Source: Bombardia bombarda (Eukaryota > Ascomycota > Sordariomycetes > Sordariales > Lasiosphaeriaceae). From it: DNA of 64,000 nucleotides. The position numbers and the translations under genes were made by a program. A model generated the notes under the pieces. The model worked only from the letters and a program-made list of their open reading frames with translations, had not been told where the DNA came from and made no database searches. The stretch is from assembly GCA_030512295.1 (NCBI GenBank), contig JAULSR010000002.1, positions 9,114,001 through 9,178,000 on the forward strand, given 5' to 3'. Positions 32,268 to 44,792 of this stretch are shown here, in pieces; the first letter of the stretch is position 1, and every line of letters begins with the position of its first letter.

Positions 32268-33405
32268 ATGGGGGTAATATCAGTTCCCGGGCGCGTCCAC
32301 CGCACCCATCCCATCATCTTTACATGCGCCCTCACCGCCGTTTTATTATGTCTGTGGTGCGCTCGATCCTTGCTTCACGATGCCTGGACGTTGGCTGCCC
32401 TGCCCATTATTTGGTTCCGCCACGCAGAACAGTTCCTCGTCTCCGCCGAAGCCGATTCTTTCGACATCACCTTTGCCAACTACAGCCGCCATCAACTTAG
32501 CGCTGCACCATACGACGACCGCGTACCGCCCATTCTCCACCACATCTCACTAGGCTCCGGCGCTGCGGCACATACGAAGTGGTCTGATGTACGGCAGACC
32601 TGTCTTGACATACATCCAGGATGGGAGGCGTTTCTTTGGACCGATGAGACAGCAGGCGAATTTGTCGCCGAGCATTTCCCCGAGCTCCGGACCATGTGGG
32701 AAGGCTATCGATACCCTATACAGAAGATCGACGCCCTGCGGTACATGGCGCTGTATCATTATGGAGGTCAGTGTTGACAGTCACCCAGCAGCCAAGCCAG
32801 GGCGGTGTCTCTTAACATTTATACAGGTGTCATACTGGATATGGACCTCCAGTGCAATCGAGCGCTCGGTCCGCTGCGCCGATTCGAGTTTGTCGCTCCC
32901 GCGGCACATCCGACCGGGTTTTCAATCGGATTCATGATGGCAAGCAAGGGGAATAAATACGTTGGCGACTTGGTACGGAACCTTGCGAGATATAACCGAC
33001 ACTGGCTTTGGTTGCCTTATCCCACGGTTATGTTTAGCACGGGGTGTCACTACGCATCGTAGGTCTCAAATCAAGTTACGGCCCGTGTTGGGAAGACACG
33101 CAATCAGACACGAGCTGACTGTTTTTCTCTCCAGAACTATTCACGCCTTTCAACGAAACAGACATGAGCTCAAGATCTTGGCTGGCCCAAGAAGTAACCC
33201 GAACATGCACAGCCTGAACGGGCAGGTCACGACCCCCATCTTTGACCATCTTGGTAGCTCCTCGTGGCACTCGTACGATGCCGCCATGATCGTTACGATT
33301 GGCAAGTCGGGCAAATGGGTTATGCCAGTGTTGTTTGTTGGTGGAATCGGGGTCGCGTTTCTAATCATTCGGAGGACGAGGCGGAGACGCAGTGTCAAGG
33401 CATAG
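32268..33405 (+). CDS. GT32 glycosyltransferase, SUR1/CSH1-like (inositolphosphoceramide mannosyltransferase type)
   Basis: Exons 32268-32766, 32827-33058 and 33135-33405 join into 333 aa. Residues about 17-37 form a membrane anchor and about 303-322 a second one, followed by a basic tail RRTRRRR. This two-anchor layout is known for SUR1/CSH1 proteins of the Golgi. The catalytic core shows VPPILHHISLG, YPIQKIDALRYMALYHYGG and the DxD sugar-nucleotide motif VILDMDL (Asp171, Asp173). SUR1-type enzymes add mannose from GDP-mannose to inositolphosphoceramide; OCH1-like GT32 enzymes are the main alternative. The donor of intron 2 is GTAGGT. It sits downstream of the PIG-L gene on the same strand, and both act on glycosylated membrane lipids. 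Confidence 0.83.
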
Positions 33406-35614
33406 GGTTGTGGCGTTGGGGAAGTGTTGTTGTTTTTCATTTAGCAGGCGTGTGTATTGCATTACTATTGGCGGACGGATTGGATAGATACTTTGGCGAT
33501 GAAGCGATTGGTGTTGGGGACTGGATTATGCATTATTTGCTCATATTGTTGACGTACACAGAAACCACGCTACTCAAGGGCGGGGAAGCAGCTCGATTAG
33601 GGCAGTTTTGCAATGCCTCGGGAAAGCTATAATTAATATTAATTGTCTACCATGTAATTTAGGGATTCCTTGTTTCAATGTTGAGATTAAAATGATTTAA
33701 GTGATATATCTTTGAGTTGCACGGTGCAGTGCACGGTGATGCTGACCTGGCTGCGCGGTGCCAAGTCGTTTCAAATTTGGCAAAAAAAGGGGAAAGTCAA
33801 CAGACTAAGAAACCATCTCAACCTGTCTGCGATTCCATGAAAACAAAAACTTGCAACTTTCGTGCAACAGCCCGGGACCAAAGCTGCAAATAAGTAGGTT
33901 AATTGAGGATAGACATGATCGCGTGTGAAGGTTTGAGTAAGAGATCGTAACTACCTCGTGAGTCAACAACGTCAAGTCCCACCTATTAGCGGCGTCCCCT
34001 TTAAGCGGAATATAAGCAAACCAAGCCTCTGGTTTGCATGATTTTCAGCCTTAGGTCGTTCCTGGCGTCTAAGAATAATGACATCATAGGTTGTGTTATG
34101 CATACTAATATCGGACCCCCTATTCCTATACCCTTTCCTTTAACGCGTTGATAACAGTATGCGAGCCTCTCTTTTCCCAAATACGCACCAGAATGGACCG
34201 ATCTTCTGATTTACATTTGGGGGTTATTCAAGCTATATTGCGATAGTCAGGTATGATAGAACGCTCTTACCACCCAAAATTCCAGTGATAGAGGGCTCGG
34301 CTAGATATCGTGCCAAGGCTCGTAGCTATTCAGTAAATCGGTGTTGACGGAACATGATAGCATACATGGAAGATTGGCACTGGAGCTCAAAGCTGGGTAG
34401 ATGATCGGTGTCGAAAGAACATAAAGAGGGTGCATGGTGGAAGAGAGTTGTATATTGAGATTAAGTTTTCAACTACTGGCCCGAACTCATTGCCTTTTGG
34501 AGGCCAGTGTAGTTGTCGCGATCTACGGGCAGCTAACATACCTTATTATTACCAGTTTGAAAGGCTCAAACCAAATCTTCAAGTTGTATCGTCTTTGAGA
34601 AAGTACATTGGATGTTTCGAATAGTGGTACCTGGTAATCAACCACCAGTTCTTTAACCAGCTTCTGACATCTAGTGCCAGGAGGAAAGACTTTTCCTGAT
34701 GGGTTGCGAATTTTTGGAATTTATGTTTAACAACTATCAGGGTTACGCCTGAATCTGGAACGTACTTCGTCGAGAGTGTGCTGTACTTACAGGGTGTCAA
34801 CCCTGATTTTAAAGTACCTAGGGTTGACTTTGAGGACTAACATGGAAGCCGCCAATGTGAATTTCAGGGGTAGGCTAGAAAAGGTCATGCACGTCATGTG
34901 TGCAAACTTAAAACGAACGTGACAACATAGATGGAAGTAGGTTGCATCAGTGCTACAGTTGGTCTGTTTACTACAAACAAGTGTCGATTTACCCCAGAAG
35001 CAAAATATCCTCCATAAAACTCCCCTATACCTCTGCAAATGTGTTCAAATTCAATCTTTCTGAAGAAGTCCAAAGTACCACGTCGAATCCACCAGTGATT
35101 CTATGCTCCTGCAGCAGGTAGTCACAGACACCAGACTGCTCGCACAACTGCTTGAAGAGCTATGTCTATCACGGCATAGCTGGCCTCATAATACTGGCCA
35201 AGGGTATCAATCCGAACGATAGTAAGGTTGAAAGAATGTAGCAAAATGCCGGCAACAACAGCTCAATCCAAGTATATCCCGAAAGAGATTCATCTGCGTG
35301 AAATAAAACAAGCTCTCCCTATCCCGTTTGTTCTCGGTTCACCCCCTCCAACTACTATAGATAGAGAGAGGATGTGTTCGTGCAACTATGATCCAAGTGA
35401 CCGAAAATACTCGTTAAAGAGGATTAAAGTGCAGTTGGCGGCAGTCGAGATTGCGATTTGTTGACGCCACGATGAAAGTGATGCGAACATCCAAGTAAAA
35501 TATAAAATAGTGTGTTGAACAGCCGAGAAGGAGGACAGAGGTTATCTTTTGGTGCTTTTTGGCAATGTTAGCAAGATAACAAGCGGTTGGCTGTGGACAA
35601 GATTTGCTTACCCC
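33406..35614. other. Gene-poor interval opening the accessory island
   Basis: About 2.2 kb with more A+T than the flanking genes. I found no ORF with a domain, no terminal repeats and no transposase signature. Confidence 0.4.
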
Positions 35615-35890
35615 TCAAGACGAAATCTCCTTTATTGTTATTTTAAACTCATCTCGCCTCAACTGTTCATCGTTAGCTCATGATACTTATTTGTAAACGT
35701 GATTGCATACCTGAACCGAATATTGCCCCGGATATTTGGAGTCGAGGTATTGCTTTAGTTGACCGGGGCTCACTTTCGCAGCTGAAACATATGCGTCCCT
35801 TCTGCCGCCTTCATTACGGAAGCGCACACCGGAGACCGGAGCAGCACCCAGTGCCGCGGCTTCAAAAGATAGATCTGACCGACGTGGCAT
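35615..35890 (-). CDS. Mini-gene paralogue 1, 75-aa protein of unknown function
   Basis: Exon 1 (35890-35711, 60 codons) starts MPRRSDLSFEAAALG and ends QLKQYLDSKYPGQYSVQ. Exon 2 (35662-35615, 15 codons plus stop) reads LRRDEFKITIKEISS. The intron is short (48 bp, GTATGC...AACAG with GCTAAC branch site). The gene at 40628-41017 has the same plan: a disordered Ser/Ala-rich N-terminus, a helix of the type LKxxLDxxYxxxxYxV, a phase-0 intron right after it, and a 48-nt second exon. The shared gene structure makes both credible. No signal peptide or membrane segment; probably intracellular. I recall similar short proteins only as uncharacterised fungal ORFs. Confidence 0.65.
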
Positions 35891-38346
35891 CGTTTCCTGC
35901 TGGGACAAAGGCTGAGTAAAGGGTTTGTGTAATGTGACTGTGGCTATGTTTAAGGTCAAGTGGGTCAAGCGAGAGTGGATGATTGAACGAGGACAACTTG
36001 AACGGTATTGTGAACTGAATAAGATGCAGGAAAGGATTTTTTCCCCACTGTCTTGGGATTCCTTACATTCTTATCCTAGAATTTTTCTCAAAATATGCCT
36101 TGCGAGGCGGCTTTTTGCCGCTGTCCTCTGCCTCGTATCCTAAACGTGTGACAATTAGGTCTCAAGTATTTCCGGTAAATCGACTAAGACGCGATCTTCG
36201 GGAGGCACACGGCAAGCTGTACAACAGGCTCTGCCATCTTTACCCAATCGGATGGCAGGATGGCCGACAACAGGTGAGTGGATGATGCACGGCAGCTGAA
36301 GCGTCGCAGCTGGCCCGTTTTTCAGGTCTACCAAGGGCACTTGGGGCGAAGTCTGCCATACACCGCCTCAAGACCCGCCTCTCGGAACTTGGAAGGGAAG
36401 GTGACAGACAACAAAAGTACTTCTACTGAAAGTGGGGTTGCTTAGGTTTCTTGCGAATACGGCACTTCAATTTATAGATTATTGAACACCAATAATCTGG
36501 GCAGGCACTGTTGGAGTAAGGCTCCGAGCAAGAGAAAACGCCAAACGTCCATCAATGCTGTCATGCGTATTTCACATCTGCTAAATTTCACCACTTTCAA
36601 TCAGTATAGCCGAGCCAGGTAAGATGAAGGTGTGCCGGAGTTGGCTAAAGTTATGAGGTAAGATAGTGGCTCGCCAGGTGACTGACTGCCCTAACCCTGA
36701 ATTATTTAGCACTGGCCCACTGAAAGTGAAATGGAACAGCATGAAATTACGATATTTACGGTACCTAAATTTGGAGATCGGAGATTTTGATAATCTGTCG
36801 GGGTCGAGGATTATGACTAGAAAGAGTAGACTAGAAAGAGTAGACTAGAAAGAGTACTTGGCCTGTCAAGGAGGGGGCTGATATTGTGCGAACGAACTTC
36901 TCAAACATCAAACGGGTGGAACACAAGTATGTCTCCATGTCACGACAGATTTGATGAACATGGAGGGGATACAAATAGTGTAGGATACCAAGAACAGGCT
37001 GCCCGTGCCCACGAACTCCCTGTCCCAAAAAAAGGCGGGGAGCGTTCGTCTGTGAAGGAAGCGCCGTGACCTCGGATCTAGCCGCTGCAGGCCAATCATT
37101 CCCAAATGCCAGTGCCTTGCATCACATTACGAATTCTGGGTGGGTGTGAATCAAAAGTAAGAGGGAGTCGGGGTTTCTTCTTTTCAATAGGTCCTGCTGT
37201 GCTGGTGCTTCAGGACGAGCTCTTAGATGGATGGTTTGGGAAAGTCGGTCAGTGTGACAAACGAAGTTCAAAAGGAAGCGCGCAGGAAACAATGCGATGC
37301 AGTGTGAGGTGAAGCAACTTTGTAGGCAGCCAGGGCCGCCCCAAATGGCTACCTGTATGTAGAATAGAACACAGGGCCGCCGAGATGCATAAGGCAGCAT
37401 GCTAGGCAAATGATAACCCAGACCTTGTTCCAAATTTGGGGGCTTTGCTGACCGAACACCTGCCTACGATACCTACTCACACTACGATACCTACTCACAC
37501 CACCTGCCATAATTCGATTGCCAGATACGGAAATGGAACTGAAGAATCAGAAAGTCAGCTACACGGTGTCTTGAAGAAGAAACAGTCATCTGGACTGTTA
37601 TCGCTCCCATTGGGCAAAAGAAAGATAAGGGGTGTGGGAGATTCTGTTAGTCTGCATCAGGTTCAGCCGCCTGGCCTGCACAACCACACATCGGGCCCCT
37701 ATTGTGAAGGGCGCTGTTGGAGCTGGCGCGCGCTTGGCCAGCTTTGTGTTATCCGTCTTCTGTTCTCTAAAAGAGGCACACAAATCAGTGGACGGCAGAC
37801 GGCAGACTGAGGCTCAGCCCAGTAGTCTAAAACGCAAGACAGCAAGACAGCAGAAGCTGACAGCCTGGTTCCAAAGCGTCTCTATGTGTCTACAGCCTTA
37901 TTGCTCAACAGCTACAGTAGAGATAGCGCACCCCAAAATATCTCTTTAAATGTAAAAGTGCATTTTGATTGTCTCACAGCACCATGCAAGTCATTGAATT
38001 TAAGCCTCGAGCTCCCTCCCAACTACCCTCTCGGAATTTATCCATCCAAGTCTCCTTAAATTACAGATAATTACTGAGCAGCTCGGTTGTCATTTGCTGG
38101 CACCCTTAAACTTTCTACCTTACAACCAGTTATCTCATACTACTCCTTCAGTACTCTCCCCAAAGTTCTGTTTTGCGTAGCGCAAGGTAGCTTGCCCATT
38201 ACCGTTTTCAAGTACCTTAACCACAGAAGGTACCAACCGTCTGCCTGTTTGGAGTTACGCCTAGCACGTTGTCTGTCCCTTGTACCTGCCCTGATAGATG
38301 CACCGATACTAACACTGTCTCAGATCCGAGTCGCGCCACCAATGAG
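35891..38346. other. Gene-poor interval with small tandem repeats
   Basis: No gene is supported in 2.4 kb. It holds a 14-bp unit repeated three times (listed separately) and an 18-bp direct duplication, TACGATACCTACTCACAC, at about 37468-37504. Confidence 0.4.
36815..36857. repeat. 14-bp tandem repeat, three copies
   Basis: The unit ACTAGAAAGAGTAG occurs three times in direct succession, the last copy incomplete at its end. It lies in the gene-poor island. Confidence 0.85.
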
Positions 38347-40403
38347 ATGGCACCAGACAGGACCTCGGTTATTGTTGAGAAAGCCCTTGCTTCTGGTGCA
38401 AGGAATGCAAAGTTAAGATTCAGCCTGAACAACCGAGATCTGGTCATGCAGATAATGGACCGAGGCGAGAGCCTGTACCGGAAGGACAACGGCTCCCCAC
38501 GAAAAACCATCAAAGACGTATCAAAGATTCCTGATGTCATTGCAACGATCCAGGTTAAGTTGGACGAAGCCAAAACGTCATGTGCCATGGATCCATCCAA
38601 ATCTTTCATTCCTAGGGATGCGTTTGACCGAATCCTCACTCCCTCTAGAGTTCTCCAGATTGTCTCGGAACTCAAGTGCTTCCAAGGACTCGGAGCTGAG
38701 GAGCAAAACGACAAAGCCCAAGACATTTGCTTTGGGTCCGAACCAGATTCCAAGTTGGGATTCCGTGCCCCTTGTCTTAAGCTGATGGGCGCGCTCATAG
38801 GGATGGATAAGGCAGAAGACATTGGCAAGCACATGAGCGAAGGCTTAACTGATGACTGTCTTCCACTGCAGCCTAAACTCACCGAAAAGCACATACTCAT
38901 CTGTAGACACCACAAGGAGGGCCATAAAGCAATGAACAACTACCGCCGCCCCTATACACGAGAGCAATTCACCAGATGGACTCGAACCCTGATGGCCCCG
39001 TACATCAAGTGGGAGAGGAAGAAACACGCCCACTATGTGATGGAAACCGGCGACTGTTTCCCGTTGCAGATTGTTGCAAGAGTTCAAGACGAAGATGATG
39101 ATAACTCCAAGAACAATGACACTGCGCAATCTAAGGACTCGACAAAGTACGGGTACGGCGGATACAGCGAGGTCTACAAGGTCAAAGTAGAGCCAAGCCA
39201 CGGCAGCTTTGGGAAGCACGAGGCAAGTCACACCCTTCCCTACTACATGTACCCAACCAATTCATCAACAGGGCTGGCTATCAGCCACTAATTTTGAGAG
39301 AAGCTGACAAGCATTGTACTCACCAGCTACGGAACCCCGACGGTTTTTTTGCCTTGAAGAAACTTACATCCCATGACCCAGAGGAATTCGGCTTGGAACT
39401 AGCATCGCTCCTATTCTGTTCAGAAAAGGATGATGGCGAGACGTCGAATCTGATTCAGCTTCTTGCAACATTTGAGGAGCTGAACTGCGCAAGTGGGCAA
39501 AGAACATTTTATCTACTCTTTGACTGGGCTGAGGGAAACCTTTCCAAGTTCTGGAGGTCCAATCCTCATCTGGTTGGAGACATGACGCACTGCCCATGGA
39601 TGGTCGAGCAATTCTACCAGCTCGTGTGTGCTTTAAAAACCTTCCACAATGAGCGTACCGAAAACATGAGACACATCAAACACACAGCAGATTCAGATTC
39701 CAATCTGTATGGCAGACACGGCGATATCAAGCCGGGTAACATTCTCTGGTTCCCGCGCAGGACTAACGAGGTACTGGACAACGATGAACTCGGCAAGCTC
39801 ACTCTTGCGGATTTCGGCCTCGGCAGACTGCACAGCAGGATTTCCCGTTCCAAACAAAACCCGGAATCAATTCCCCGGACAGCCACCTACCGCGCCCCCG
39901 AGTTTGATCTCAAGGAGAACAACATCTCCCAGCAGTGCGACATCTATAGCCTTGGCTGCGTCTTCTTGGAGTACATCACCTGGTTTCTCTTGGGCTTGGA
40001 CTCTTTACTGAACGAATTTCCCCGGATCCTGAGTGAGCCAGATATCTATGGGTTCGACGCCGATGTATTCTTCCGTATTAAGCCGGACGAGAACGACAAA
40101 CGGACTGCGCAATGGAAGCCTCAGGTGCGCGAGTGGATCCAGAAGCTTAGAGATCACGAGAAGAGCAGCTGGCCAATTGTCCAACTACTCGATCTTATCG
40201 ATAAAGAGATGTTGCACCCGGACCCACAGAAGAGAATAAGGTCCTGGAGACTACATAAGAAACTAATAACCATACTTCGGACATGTCAACAATCAGAAAG
40301 TTTTTACATGAAGCCCGTAAGAGAGGGTAAGGAGGTAGGCACTACACAAACTCTTTTCTCGGAGACGAGGTGTTTGGGCCAGGCATCAAAGCTAACCTTG
40401 TAG
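38347..40403 (+). CDS. Fungal protein kinase with N-terminal accessory domain
   Basis: Two exons, 38347-39222 and 39285-40403, give 664 aa if a GC-AG intron (GCAAGT...TATCAG, 61 bp) is used. A GTCACA donor at 39227 with acceptor at 39271 (45 bp) also keeps the frame. Residues 1-260 are an alpha-rich region without a named domain, with GLTDDCLPL as in other fungal kinases of this type. The kinase domain has the glycine loop YGYGGYSEV (269-276), Lys317 in FALKKL, HGDIKPGN (Asp439, Lys441, Asn444), DFG at Asp468, and YRAPEFD. All catalytic residues are present, but HRD is HGD, a variant frequent in fungus-specific kinases. Probably an active Ser/Thr kinase of the lineage-expanded class often found with HET, ankyrin or zinc-finger genes. 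Targets unknown. Confidence 0.8.
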
Positions 40404-40627
40404 TCCGATGCCAGAGGGAGTGGGGAATCATTTCAGGAGATGGAGGGACAAAATGATGTATTCATGTCATCGTCTTTTATCCCGTATTAGGACGGGCTCC
40501 AGCGTTGTGACCAAGAGATCCTTCTCATTTTCTCATCAGAGTACCTAGAGAGCATAGATTAGACAAATCAAGATTCTTGCGTTTGGCCCAAAGTGAATAA
40601 CGGCACCTTTGACTGGGTGCCCATCTC

Positions 40628-41017
40628 CTATCCTCGATTGTAGTGCATCTTGACCCTCTCCTCGATCATCTTCATCTGGCCCTTCAAGAACAAAAATGTA
40701 TTAGCACCAGGCAAAAAACCACTAAGTATTTGCGCTAGACTGTATCTTTACCGGCTGCAGTGGTTCAGGAAGGCAGAGAATATATCGATTCTTCTTGGTC
40801 TTGCATCAAGTTAACATTTGCACGCAGATCAACCGCCTAAAAGAACTAGACTTCTAAAAACTGGTACCTTAACCAGGTAATTGTTCTTCCCATACAGCTG
40901 GTCAAGAGAATCTTTGAGCTTTTGAGGGTCGTTGTACTTTTGCCTCATAACCTCTTCGTACCAGCCCGGTGCTGTCGACGAAGCCGACGATGACACAGAT
41001 GGTTGGTACCGTGACAT
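40628..41017 (-). CDS. Mini-gene paralogue 2, 65-aa protein of unknown function
   Basis: Exon 1 (41017-40868, 50 codons) begins MSRYQPSVSSSASSTAPGWY and ends LKDSLDQLYGKNNYLVK. Exon 2 (40675-40628, 15 codons plus stop) reads MKMIEERVKMHYNRG. The phase-0 intron (GTACCA...GCCAG) is 192 bp, long enough that a small middle exon cannot be excluded. The LKxxLDxxYGxxNYxV helix, the intron position after it and the 48-nt second exon agree with the gene at 35615-35890. N-terminal Ser-rich and C-terminal Lys-rich composition suggests a soluble, perhaps nucleic-acid- or partner-binding peptide. Function unknown. It is convergent with the kinase gene. Confidence 0.6.
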
Positions 41018-42166
41018 AGTCGAGAGAGGCGTCTGCCCGCGGGGAAGGAAGAAGGATAATAAAGGTGAAATTAATGATAGCGTCCAAAAGAGCCTAACAG
41101 GATGCCCGACCCATCAATAGGCCTTGCGGATTGCCCCCCAACCTATATACACCCAAGGCTCCTTTAGATTAATATTCGCTGACCGCCTTTCCCTATGCCC
41201 AGCCAGTCCCGTTCTTGTCTAACCTAGGCACTTAAACCCGAGTGCCCGAGACGAGAAAAGATTGGACAAATTCTGCAGGGCGACACAAGGTTCTTGTCTT
41301 GTCACACTCCCAGTGTAGCCAGTCTCGGCCAGTCTCACTGCAACTGCTCCTGCAACATAGCCTAATGCCACCACCTGCTTCAAAGCTAGAGTGAGATTCA
41401 ACCATTGCACAGCCCCCAACGCCATGCCCGACTTGGGTGCTTCGATTTCGCCCCCAACGCGCCGGCCGCGGGCGGCAATCTGCATGCCGACTGGAGCGGA
41501 CCCTTAGCCACCTCCCTTCCCACAATAAGGAGGGATTTGCAAAATATTTCATGGCCTGCTATTGAGGTATTGTACAGCTAAAAGAAAAAGATTGGAAAGT
41601 TCAAACATGTTTTCGTCATGTGAATGGGGAGCAATAGTTCAAACCACCATCAAAGGTTTCAGATCGTGCCTAGCTTATCCCGCAATGGCGAGTAAAACAT
41701 GGGCGTAGGCCGGAGGGTCTATGGCGAGTAGCTCTCTTTTTGTTCCTAGCGAGCCCACTGCCAGCATTAGTAGGTCAGTAACCTGCATCGTGCATGAGAG
41801 AGTTCAAGAAAACGATCGATCGCACGGAGCTGCATAAGGCGTTCCGCAGGGTGTTTGACTCTCTTGCTGTTTTTCTTCTTTTGTGGATCATCGTCATTTC
41901 CATGTCTCGCTAATGCAACGTCGACCTGGTTCCTACCATTGACGTTGAGTAATCTCATGTACTAGGAATAAGTAGGTACTTACTTCCAGTTACTTCCATT
42001 CAAACCTCTGGTCCCACCTGGAGCCTGACCAAGCAGAGGGCAGGTTACTGTTAAGCCGTCGGTAGCCATCCCAAGCCGGATGTTAACACAAGTGTGTGTC
42101 AGTATAACCTTACCACGTAAAATCGAGGGTTGAGGAGTCCAGGGGCCGTTGTTCTCATACTCCCCA
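41018..42166. other. Intergenic region
   Basis: No supported gene lies between mini-gene 2 and the decayed zinc-finger gene. Confidence 0.4.
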
Positions 42167-43315
42167 CTAATTTAGGCCTAATATGCGAGAGTCTTCCAGC
42201 CCCTGCAGAACCCCGCTCATATCGTCGCCCTCTGGGTCAGAAGAAGTCGGCAGAGCCCAAAATGCAAATTCATGCAAGTGCTTCAAGATGTGGTCATCGA
42301 TGCTGGTATCCATCCCTTTGGTTTCAAGCCCGCACAATGGGCAAGTAAGAGGTCCCATCGTCGGCCGCTTCATCACGTCAGCTAGCAAATTAAGTTCGTA
42401 GCCCATGAGTAGATCGCTATGAGTTTCTTGAACATGCGTTGTCCAGGCTTGTGCGGTGTCGAAGACAGGGACCTCGTTTGGCGTGCCCTCTTCAGCTGCC
42501 GTATTCTCAGTGGCCCGGATTTAGCCTCTTGGATGAGTCTTTCATCGCACAGTAGTCGCATTCCCAGCGTATTGAAGAATGATCGCTGATCAAATGATTG
42601 AGCAGATGTTGAGCCGTGAGATACATCTCATTCGGAATGGGACAATCGTCGATGAAGCAAGAATATGGCAGAATGTCCCCGGCTACATGGGCTCTGGAAG
42701 CGTGGTAAGTATGTGCAGGTACCTGCAATTTTAGGGATGCAAAACATACCTCCAACCCTGCTCGTCGGTCGCATATGATGGGGGCAGTGTGCTTTCACAG
42801 AAAGGACATGTGAGGTGTCCGTTATGATCGGGGCTCGGACAAACTAGGATATGGCTGAGTTGCTTCAACTTTGGTCGAGTTGGTGATCTTTGAAGCCGTC
42901 TTTGTTGAGCCAATAGTGGCACTCCGTTGTCCGCCAGTCTCGTCAGTTGCCAGTTGCTTCTTAGATTCGTGTGATAGTGCATAGTCGATACGGTGCTTTC
43001 TGAGGATGTTGATGTGAATCAGGCGTTGCTGAACTGCCGTCAACTTAGCATGGTCTGAAGCTTCTTCTCGCACATTACCAACGATGCGCTTAAGCCTCCA
43101 AGCAGATCACAGATATCGTACCGAGTATTATGGTGATTCCTCAAGCGATAGTCCAGCGATGGCTTCCCTGTGCTTGTTGCTCTGATGACTGAAGACCAAA
43201 GATTGTCTAGAAGAGGGGCGTAGTCCTTCAAACCTGGGTTGTGGACGGCACGGTCGAATGCCTCCTCGCACGCCGTCGCGGAGCGACAGATGTTGCCTTC
43301 CAAGCTTGGATCCAT
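42167..43315 (-). pseudogene. Decayed fungal C2H2 zinc-finger family gene (copy A)
   Basis: From ATG 43315 the frame reads CEEAFDRAVHNP and then SLDYRLRNHHNTRYDICDLL, the N-terminal domain of a fungal C2H2 zinc-finger family. It stops at about 43041. The recognisable continuation, KLTAVQQRLIHINILRKHR, is in another frame and the central segment seen in relatives is missing. Another shift separates SLSEPRS from CPFCESTLPPSYA. A normal intron (GTATGT...TTCCAG, about 42749-42696) then leads to LPYSCFIDDCPIPN. After CDYC the frame is lost again before the last block, CPLCGLETKGMD-DHILKHLHEF. Three frame breaks plus an internal deletion cannot all be introns, so this is a pseudogene whose zinc-ligand cysteines are still mostly readable. 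Confidence 0.68.
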
Positions 43316-44792
43316 GCCCGTTTATGATGTGCATCGTGTTATCATCTGCTTGAGAGTGTTCAAAAAGGTGGTCGCGCTGCTGTGGCGAAACTGTATGTAA
43401 AAATGGTGTGAAGTGGTGCAGCTGTCTATGCGGGCAAGGTTGCAGAAGCTCCTTTTATAACTCGACGATTGATGAACAGGAGGGTGAGAAAAACGTCCTC
43501 TGTGGCGGGCGGTGCGTCACTAAAAGGGGGGATCGTGGGGTACAGTACACGTGCAAGGCAACTACTGAGGTCACAGGTTGCACCTAAGAACTTGGGATAG
43601 AACTTTCGGATACTCGGGGCACTGCTGGCAACATCTAAATTACCTAGGCTGGGCAAACTTAGTCCTGTTGGGTTTCTTGGCACTATATTAAAGGTATCAT
43701 ATCCGCAGGTACCAAGGTGCAGGAAAGCAGGTGCCAACGAGCCAATAATAGGGAAGGTAGTGCGAAGCCTGTAAACAGCTTTAAAGCTGAATGAGATCGA
43801 TGAGCACATCATTTGGTTTATGTGAACGTTTCCTCTCCAAGCTATTCCTAATCTTTCTGTTGAAAACGAAAAGAGCTTTGTATTTGACCTGGGAGGTAAA
43901 GAATCGATATAGACTAGTTGTATTAGAATCAACATTTGGCAGCCGAGGAGCGACGACAATATATCATCAACCTCATGCTGATTACTATGTAAATATACTC
44001 ATAGATTATTTTGTCAGAGTTGTGATCCAATTGTTTTTAGTTCTTTATGTGTTTCGATGTTTTCCTGGAGATTATTTTAGTACTATGAAGGGAAAAGCAA
44101 AACAATTTTCAGAAATCAAGGTCATGAATCTCGCGCTTTAAAAGGGCTAATTCACCCAAAGGGAGTTTACTATATCGTTATCTACGGGGCTGATTCTTTT
44201 TTTATTTTTTTACACAGTGCTAAATACATTGTCCACGCCCTCCCGTTTGTGCAAACAACTGTACCATGCTTTAAGTGGGCCATTCGGATTCGGCATATCA
44301 CCGTGCAGACAGCAAACAAGCCATAGGCAATCATCAATAAGAACCAGAATCGAAACCGACAAACTATGGCCAATTAATGCGTGCAAATATCACTTTTTAA
44401 AACCTTTCAGTTTCGTTAAATCCAAGTTCTCGGTCAACACTGGACAAGACTTCGCCGGCCGAAACGCCGGTTTATCCAGGACGTAGAGTATCAGGTCTGG
44501 TTTCATTATTGGAGGTAACTCATGTATTAGGACTCTCTATAAGTAGAGTGTGGCTTGGTTGTACAGCATCAGTTCGGCCTCATAATTAAGTTGCAATGTC
44601 GGGATGGTATCTTACCGTACCTAGATTCCTATATAGGCCGATATTCCTCTGCCCTTGGTGAACTACCCAAGCACTTCCATACTTTCTTGGTAGTTTAGTC
44701 ATAGCGCGTTACCGCAGGACACTACTATATATCAGCACGAACTTTCAATTCTCAAAACACACTCAGTTAGACCCCTTTCATCATTTCTTACC
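43316..44792. other. AT-rich spacer between inverted zinc-finger copies
   Basis: The spacer between copy A (minus) and copy B (plus) is AT-rich around 43790-44480. A 177-residue minus-strand frame at 43426-43959 has no domain and is not accepted. Confidence 0.4.

Noticed and set aside
43426..43959. 177-residue minus-strand frame upstream of copy A
   Set aside because: No recognisable motif and in an AT-rich spacer; most likely chance.
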